Below are positions 6,262 through 10,146 of a stretch of 10,146 bases of DNA, one piece after another. The stretch is taken from positions 1 through 10,146 of the forward strand of contig JAHHUG010000048.1 of NCBI GenBank assembly GCA_020024085.1. Direction: 5' to 3'. The translations under genes were made by a program, and so were the position numbers. The DNA is from Christensenellaceae bacterium. Its GTDB lineage: Bacteria > Bacillota > Clostridia > Christensenellales > CAAEEZ01. Positions within the stretch are counted from its first letter, which is position 1. Each line of letters begins with the position of its first letter. The notes beneath the pieces were generated by a model. The model worked only from the letters and a program-made list of their open reading frames with translations, did no database searches and was not told the origin of the DNA.

Positions 6262-6621
6262 CTAGTCGTTACAATGACCTTCGTGTTCGTGAGCCTCGCA
6301 AGCAGAACCTGCATTTTTAAGGTTACCTTGTAAGTAAGCCTCTACATTAGCTCTAGCATCACCTGAAGCACCAAGGATAATTTCGATACCGTGAGACTCG
6401 AAAATATCAATAGCTCCACCACCCATGCCACCTGATACAATTACATTTACACCTAAATCATGTAGAAAATTTGGTAAAAAGCCTGGTTTATGACCTGGGT
6501 TAGCAACAGATTGCTCTGCTACAATTTTGCCATCTTCTGTGTCATATAAGTTGAAATTTGAACAATGTCCAAAATGCATAGTTACATTGCTACCTTCACT
6601 TGCTACTGCGATTCTTTTCAT
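6262..6621 (-). CDS. NifX/NifB-type iron-molybdenum cofactor-binding domain protein with His/Cys tail
   Basis: This 119-residue cytoplasmic protein belongs to the dinitrogenase FeMo-cofactor biosynthesis family (PF02579), which also includes the orange protein (ORP) and MTH1175. Members hold or carry metal-sulfur clusters. The family pattern is visible: MKRIAVASEG start, HFGHC at 16-20, a glycine-rich segment GGMGGGA at 64-70, and GASGDA at 84-89. A C-terminal tail adds C108, H111, H113, H116 and C117, a likely extra metal site. It is the last gene of the operon, 38 bases after the metallo-beta-lactamase-fold gene, with SD GGAG before ATG 6621. No nitrogenase gene is nearby, so FeMo-co itself is an unlikely ligand. 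Which cluster it binds cannot be read from sequence. Confidence 0.9.
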   Translation of the reverse strand: MKRIAVASEGSNVTMHFGHCSNFNLYDTEDGKIVAEQSVANPGHKPGFLPNFLHDLGVNVIVSGGMGGGAIDIFESHGIEIILGASGDARANVEAYLQGNLKNAGSACEAHEHEGHCND

Positions 6622-6659
6622 AATAATATCTCCATTTTTTATTTTTATTTTAGTTGAGT

Positions 6660-7469
6660 TTATACCTCAAAAACTTTACCTGTACTAATATACTCAATGC
6701 TATCGCCCATAATTGATTTTAACATATCGTATGCCACAAGACCTGTACAATGACCTGTATAAAATTTTGCTTTTGTAGAAAGTAGATACTCTGCAAGTTC
6801 CTTTACTACCTCTTCCTTTTCGCCAACACCAGTACGGCTTGCAAGATGAAAACCACCTATTACCACCCTTGGCATTATACCATATTTTTTGTTAAAATGC
6901 TCAAGTATATTCTTTATTCCAGTGTGGGCACAACCCACAATTAGAATGTATCCGTTATCCTTAATTACAAGGTTATGCTCATGCAAAAAGTCATCTTGAA
7001 CACTCCCTAAACTATCCTTATAAAGTGTACTATTGGTACTAGGTAAAGGGTAAATCTTTTCCACATTGCACATTGTCTCTAATTTGTCGCAAATTACATA
7101 ATCAGAGGTTAATCTTACTATTCTGTCAGTATTAAGTCCTTTATCTAATCCTATCTCACGAATAATACCATCTTCCTTTAAGCTATAATATGGCTTAAAA
7201 GCACTATCCATAATATATACCTTACTCCTATTATTTAGTTTTAGAAAGTAAGGTAATCCACCACCGTGGTCGTAGTGCCCGTGCGATACAACAGCCACAT
7301 CTACATTTGATAAATCCTCGCCTAAAGCCTTGGCATTACGAATAAATTTTTCGCCTTGTCCCATATCGAATAGGATATTTTGCTCGCCCTTAAGTAATAG
7401 ACTTAAACCGTGTTCAGCAGTAAATTTATCATTAATTGAAGTGTTTTCGTTTAATACATATACTTTCAT
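6660..7469 (-). CDS. Metallo-beta-lactamase-fold hydrolase, COG1237 type
   Basis: This 269-residue protein has the zinc-site motif HGHYDH (H63, H65, D67, H68), then H182 (GCAHTG), H208 (GGFHL) and H240 (TGHCTG). This order and the GCAHTGIKNI segment fit the COG1237 group, whose archaeal relatives are annotated as dihydropterin ribofuranosylaminobenzene 5'-phosphate synthase-like; that name should not be transferred to this protein. It lacks the diiron set and flavodoxin domain of FprA. ATG 7469 is chosen over an in-frame TTG at 7481, which lies inside the upstream gene; the ATG is two bases after the upstream stop, with only a GGGG-type SD, so translation is probably coupled. Similar proteins recur beside NifX-like and MinD-type genes in anaerobes; the substrate is unknown. 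Confidence 0.87.
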   Translation of the reverse strand: MKVYVLNENTSINDKFTAEHGLSLLLKGEQNILFDMGQGEKFIRNAKALGEDLSNVDVAVVSHGHYDHGGGLPYFLKLNNRSKVYIMDSAFKPYYSLKEDGIIREIGLDKGLNTDRIVRLTSDYVICDKLETMCNVEKIYPLPSTNSTLYKDSLGSVQDDFLHEHNLVIKDNGYILIVGCAHTGIKNILEHFNKKYGIMPRVVIGGFHLASRTGVGEKEEVVKELAEYLLSTKAKFYTGHCTGLVAYDMLKSIMGDSIEYISTGKVFEV

Positions 7470-7471
7470 AT

Positions 7472-8329
7472 TTATCCCCAATAACCAATTACTTTATCAA
7501 ATATTTTCCGTACTGCTTTACCCGACTTGCAATCCATATCAACAATACTTTTGCCATTATTAACAAGAGTTACAGCCTCTTTGTCATAAGGTATTTTGCC
7601 TACAAATTCAAGATTATTTTGTTTACAAAAATCCTCAATTTTGCCTGTATTTTTTTCGTTGGTATCGTACTTATTTACACAAACAAATATCTTTACACCA
7701 AAACCATTTGCAGTACCCACAATCCTTTCCATATCGCTGATACCCGACAAACTTGGCTCTGTCACAATTAGTACTGCATCTGCCCCACTAAGTGTTGCAA
7801 TAACCGGACAACCAATTCCTGGAGAACCATCAATTACAGCTATTCCATCGGTTTTTGCATTATTTCTAAGTTGTTTTTTAACCTCGGTAACAAGTTTACC
7901 CGATGTGCCATTACCCATTTTTAGTTCGGCAGTAGAGAATACTTTATCTTCATTTGTAAATAGCCTTAAATCCCCTGCCTTTGCTGTTGATAAGCTGATT
8001 GCACCGACTGGGCAAACAATTTCGCATACCCCACAACCCTCGCAATCAAGAGGCTCTACCTTATATCCATTATCATTTTCGATTGCATTAAATTTGCAAT
8101 ATTTTTGACACTTTCCACAACTGATACACTTGCTACTATCTATTGTCGCCTTTGGCAAACCATAAAAGTCAGTTTCCTTTGCTAAATCGCCCTTATAAAG
8201 TAGGTGTAGATTTGGTGCATCAACATCGCAATCGGCGTATAATTTTGCGTTAAGTAGGCGAATAAATGAACTAGCAACGGTGGTTTTGCCAGTTCCACCC
8301 TTTCCACTAAGGATTACTAATTGTTTCAT
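7472..8329 (-). CDS. MinD-type P-loop ATPase with 2x[4Fe-4S] ferredoxin insert (second copy)
   Basis: This 285-residue protein is a Mrp/MinD superfamily ATPase with a deviant Walker A (GKGGTGKT, 9-16), a switch segment DCDVDAPN (33-40) and Walker B-like DGSPG (167-171). Between them lies a bacterial ferredoxin-type insert with two CxxCxxCxxxC motifs: C68, C71, C74, C78 and C96, C99, C102, C106, the last followed by Pro. Such ATPases probably help assemble or deliver metal-sulfur clusters, and in Desulfovibrio a related pair is part of the ORP complex. Its ATG overlaps the stop of the first ATPase as ATGA, with a strong SD AAGGAGG. The second half is distinct in sequence from its neighbour, so this is an old duplication. 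The pair may act as a heterodimer (inference). Confidence 0.93.
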   Translation of the reverse strand: MKQLVILSGKGGTGKTTVASSFIRLLNAKLYADCDVDAPNLHLLYKGDLAKETDFYGLPKATIDSSKCISCGKCQKYCKFNAIENDNGYKVEPLDCEGCGVCEIVCPVGAISLSTAKAGDLRLFTNEDKVFSTAELKMGNGTSGKLVTEVKKQLRNNAKTDGIAVIDGSPGIGCPVIATLSGADAVLIVTEPSLSGISDMERIVGTANGFGVKIFVCVNKYDTNEKNTGKIEDFCKQNNLEFVGKIPYDKEAVTLVNNGKSIVDMDCKSGKAVRKIFDKVIGYWG

Positions 8330-9156
8330 TTTGCCTCCTTGAGAATTTGTTGATAAATATCTTCAAACAACTTGCGATATTTCTCGCTGACTTCACTTGC
8401 GATTTCGCCATTAGAGTTGATTTCGGCTAGTTCTTTTGAAAACTCTATTCTACCTAGAACCTTGATATTATGCTCCTTGCAATATTCTTCTGCAATGGTT
8501 TCGCCATCAATACATTTATTAAGGACAACCCCTAGTTTTTTGCCAAAAATATTGACCAAATTGTACACCATATTAAGATTGTGCACACCAAAAATCGTTG
8601 GCTCTGCAACTAGCACACAATAGTCTACATCTCTAATAGATTCCATAACCACACAGGCACTTCCTGGTGGGCAATCCACTACAATATTTTCATCTTTACA
8701 GCTATTTAGTAGCTCTTTGATAATAGGTACACCAGATGCCTCGCCCATATTAAGAATGCCAGTATTTACCTTGTTTTTGCCGTGAATACCCTCTTTAATT
8801 ACACCAATTGTCTTTGGTCGCATAGTGATTGCACCAGTTTCACAAAGCATTTTGCACCCTTCACAAGAGTGGCAAACCTCATCAAACACTACTAATTTTT
8901 TATTTATATAAGCAAGAGCATTAAACTTGCAAAAATCCACACATTTTCTACAACCGTTGCACTTTGTAATATCTTGAGTAGGAAGGTAAACTTTTACTTC
9001 TTTTTGCAAAGTGATTGTTGGCTTAAAAAATAGATGTCCATTAGGCTCTTCTACATCACAATCAATGTAGGTTGCCTCTCCCATAACGGTTGCAAGATTG
9101 ACAGATAACAAAGTTTTACCTGTGCCACCCTTACCACTTAAAATTGCTATTTTCAT
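8326..9156 (-). CDS. MinD-type P-loop ATPase with 2x[4Fe-4S] ferredoxin insert (first copy)
   Basis: This 276-residue paralogue of the next gene shares the same layout: deviant Walker A GKGGTGKT (8-15), DCDVEEPN (32-39), a ferredoxin insert with C66, C69, C72, C76 and C95, C98, C101, C105, then DCPPGS (161-166). The second cluster motif ends CETGA rather than the usual CP, a small difference from its partner. It is soluble, without the amphipathic membrane-targeting helix of true MinD. Its ATG shares one base with the stop of the DUF134 fusion (TAATG), and no SD is visible, so it depends on translational coupling. A role in ATP-dependent cluster assembly or transfer to NifX-like carriers is inferred from the family and the operon. 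Confidence 0.93.
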   Translation of the reverse strand: MKIAILSGKGGTGKTLLSVNLATVMGEATYIDCDVEEPNGHLFFKPTITLQKEVKVYLPTQDITKCNGCRKCVDFCKFNALAYINKKLVVFDEVCHSCEGCKMLCETGAITMRPKTIGVIKEGIHGKNKVNTGILNMGEASGVPIIKELLNSCKDENIVVDCPPGSACVVMESIRDVDYCVLVAEPTIFGVHNLNMVYNLVNIFGKKLGVVLNKCIDGETIAEEYCKEHNIKVLGRIEFSKELAEINSNGEIASEVSEKYRKLFEDIYQQILKEAK

Positions 9157-9890
9157 TAGTTGCTACCGTGCATATGGAAACCAGCATGAATATTTGTAAG
9201 CTCACTTAAATTACCATTAAGGAACTCGTTTACATTAGTTTCAATATTTGCCTTTATTGATTGCATAATTTTTACATTGCCAATATGAAGCACATCGGCT
9301 GCATTTTGACCTAGTCTTTCAGTAATTACAACAGTTACACCATTGTCGATTAGCATTTGAGATGCCTTAATACCTGCTCCACCTTGGCTTGCTGCTGCTG
9401 AATTATCCAAAAAAGAATACTCCTTTGTTTCGGTATCGTAAACTGCAAAAAATGATGTTCTACCATAACTCATACAAACTTGACTATCCTTGCTACATTC
9501 ATCTGCTGGAATTGCAATTTTCATTTTTCTATTCTCCTCTATAACACTATTTTTAATACATTCTGCCCTATGGCACCCTCTACCACAACCATCTCGAAGT
9601 CCACCACAAAGCTTGTATTCGCCACCACCAATAACTATCCTTTTACCATTTACAAGTGATTCGGCAAGTTTTTTCCTTGCATCAATGTAAATGCCTTGCA
9701 CAGTAGTTCTTGCAACATTCATTTGTTTACTGCACTCTTCTTGAGTAAGTCCCTCTAGGTCAATAAGTCTAATAGTTTCGTACTCGTCAACAGTCATATT
9801 GATTATTTCAACACTTCTTGAGTCAAGTGGTCCAAAATTACAACTTTTTGGCATACTGCAAACATTCCTTAATTTTCTTGGTCTTGGCAT
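9156..9890 (-). CDS. DUF134 regulator fused to a NifX-like cofactor-binding domain
   Basis: This 244-residue protein has two parts. Residues 1-95 are a DUF134 domain (PF02001), starting MPRPRK, with the conserved TVDEYETIRLIDLEGLTQEEC and a sigma-region-4-like helix-turn-helix at about 49-72 (CSKQMNVARTTVQGIY). A cysteine-rich linker follows (C95, C102, C106, C111). Residues 123-235 are a NifX/NifB-type domain (PF02579) starting MKIAIPAD, with FFAVYD and GAGIKASQMLIDNGV. The likely role is a DNA-binding sensor that reports cluster or metal state for this operon (inference); it is the first gene and close to paired operators. ATG 9890 is chosen over TTG 9902, which has no SD; the GGGGGA before the ATG is a weak one. 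An internal start at 9524 may also be used. Confidence 0.92.
   Translation of the reverse strand: MPRPRKLRNVCSMPKSCNFGPLDSRSVEIINMTVDEYETIRLIDLEGLTQEECSKQMNVARTTVQGIYIDARKKLAESLVNGKRIVIGGGEYKLCGGLRDGCGRGCHRAECIKNSVIEENRKMKIAIPADECSKDSQVCMSYGRTSFFAVYDTETKEYSFLDNSAAASQGGAGIKASQMLIDNGVTVVITERLGQNAADVLHIGNVKIMQSIKANIETNVNEFLNGNLSELTNIHAGFHMHGSN
9522..9538 (-). promoter_or_regulatory. Internal SD and start codon for the NifX-like domain
   Basis: Inside the DUF134 fusion, an in-frame ATG (9524-9522) is preceded at nine bases by AGGAG (9538-9534) on the minus strand, a better SD than that of the full-length start. It lies exactly at the domain boundary and would give a free 122-residue NifX-like protein, a normal length for the family. 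The signal is visible; its use is inferred. Confidence 0.5.
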
Positions 9891-9951
9891 TTGTTCCCCC
9901 AAATAATATTCTAATAGTAGTCAAAATATAAGATTTTTTGTCCATAATATT

Positions 9952-9963
9952 TGACTTATGTCA
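9952..9963. promoter_or_regulatory. Operator candidate, proximal copy (TGACTTATGTCA)
   Basis: TGAC-TTAT-GTCA at 9952-9963 lies at about +5 to +16 of the predicted transcript of the metal-cluster operon. It is identical over 12 bases, spacer included, to the copy at 9990-10001. The TGAC-N4-GTCA dyad has the size of a dimeric regulator site. Binding here would block transcription. Confidence 0.6.
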
Positions 9964-9974
9964 TTTACAATTAT

Positions 9975-10002
9975 ATTATAACACTTTTATGACTTATGTC
10001 AA
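9975..10002 (-). promoter_or_regulatory. Promoter of the metal-cluster operon
   Basis: On the minus strand a perfect TTGACA (10002-9997) and perfect TATAAT (9980-9975) are 16 bases apart. The start site would be near 9968, giving a leader of about 78 bases before ATG 9890. The -35 lies inside the distal operator copy, so such a strong promoter is probably held down by a repressor. Confidence 0.8.
9990..10001. promoter_or_regulatory. Operator candidate, distal copy (TGACTTATGTCA)
   Basis: The second TGAC-TTAT-GTCA covers the -35 hexamer of the operon promoter, 38 bases (centre to centre) from the proximal copy. A protein bound here would compete directly with RNA polymerase. Dyad geometry recalls CRP/FNR-family sites, but the DUF134 protein of this operon is an equally good candidate. 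Confidence 0.6.
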
Positions 10003-10087
10003 TAACTTTCTTATTTTATTTTTTTATTGTATCTATGCAAAATAGGATAACGATATGGATATTAACTAATCACAATTAATTACATAA

Positions 10088-10133
10088 TTTTACATAGCTT
10101 ATTTTGGTGTATTATATTTTATATAATGTAAAA
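10088..10133 (+). promoter_or_regulatory. Possible divergent promoter inside an inverted repeat
   Basis: On the plus strand TTTACA (10089-10094) is followed after 17 bases by TTATAT (10112-10117), a weak promoter that would serve a gene right of the window. The same stretch is bounded by TTTTACAT (10088-10095) and ATGTAAAA (10126-10133). In DNA this AT-rich both could be chance. Confidence 0.25.
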
Positions 10134-10146
10134 CTTAGAATTACAT

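Noticed and set aside
7436..7771. Plus-strand ORF of 111 codons
   Set aside because: It is antisense to the junction of the ATPase and metallo-beta-lactamase-fold genes, with no SD and no recognisable domain.
7596..8108. Plus-strand ORF of 170 codons
   Set aside because: It is the antisense of the second MinD-type ATPase, whose Walker and cysteine motifs leave no doubt about the coding strand.
6262..9890. Nitrogenase (nif) cofactor operon
   Set aside because: The NifX-like domains occur without nifHDK, nifB radical-SAM, nifE or nifN genes, and with DUF134 and MinD-type ATPases, so an ORP-like system fits better.
9891..9968. Riboswitch in the 78-base operon leader
   Set aside because: The leader is short and AT-rich; apart from the operator dyad I see no strong helices or known aptamer core.

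Overview
The window is strongly AT-rich. It has clear Shine-Dalgarno (SD) sites, TTGACA/TATAAT-type promoters, hairpin-plus-U-run terminators and a tRNA with an encoded CCA. With a flavodiiron protein, ferredoxin-type ATPases and a Tn916-like integrase, this points to a low-GC anaerobic Firmicute of the Clostridia type, probably host-associated. The species cannot be named from this sequence alone.

Left part (1-2480): the integration end of a mobile element. A leader of about 380 bases contains a hairpin that covers an SD and some doubtful mini-ORFs. It is followed by a small excisionase-like protein (382-576) and a Tn916/phage-type tyrosine recombinase (644-2034). The recombinase has all catalytic residues and an inserted Cro/C1-type helix-turn-helix. 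Its first 30 codons are separated from the rest by an apparent one-base deletion in a T run, so it is either a broken gene or a translationally coupled split gene. A terminator and a repeat-rich AT stretch follow, up to the 3' end of tRNA-Ser(GCU), which is on the minus strand at 2481-2572 with its own promoter and terminator.

Middle part (2573-4735): one gene with its own promoter and terminator, encoding a large lipoprotein of 611 residues with no family I recognise.

Right part (4788-10002): two minus-strand transcription units. The first to be transcribed is a five-gene operon running from about 9968 down to a terminator at 6084-6113. Its genes are a DUF134 regulator fused to a NifX-like domain, two MinD-type ATPases each carrying a double [4Fe-4S] ferredoxin insert, a COG1237-type metallo-beta-lactamase-fold protein, and a small NifX/NifB-type cofactor-binding protein with a His/Cys tail. 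Start and stop codons touch or overlap through most of it. This set resembles the orange-protein (ORP) metal-sulfur cluster systems of anaerobes; no nitrogenase genes are present. The operon promoter has two copies of TGACTTATGTCA, one on the -35 and one just past the start site, which suggests repression, perhaps by the DUF134 protein itself. Downstream, under its own promoter, is fprA, a complete flavodiiron protein expected to remove O2 or NO.

The metal-cluster operon is the most interesting system here. Its points to follow up are the paired operators, an internal start that could release the NifX-like domain, and a repeated element in the 3' untranslated region. The parts are known families; what cluster they handle here is not known.
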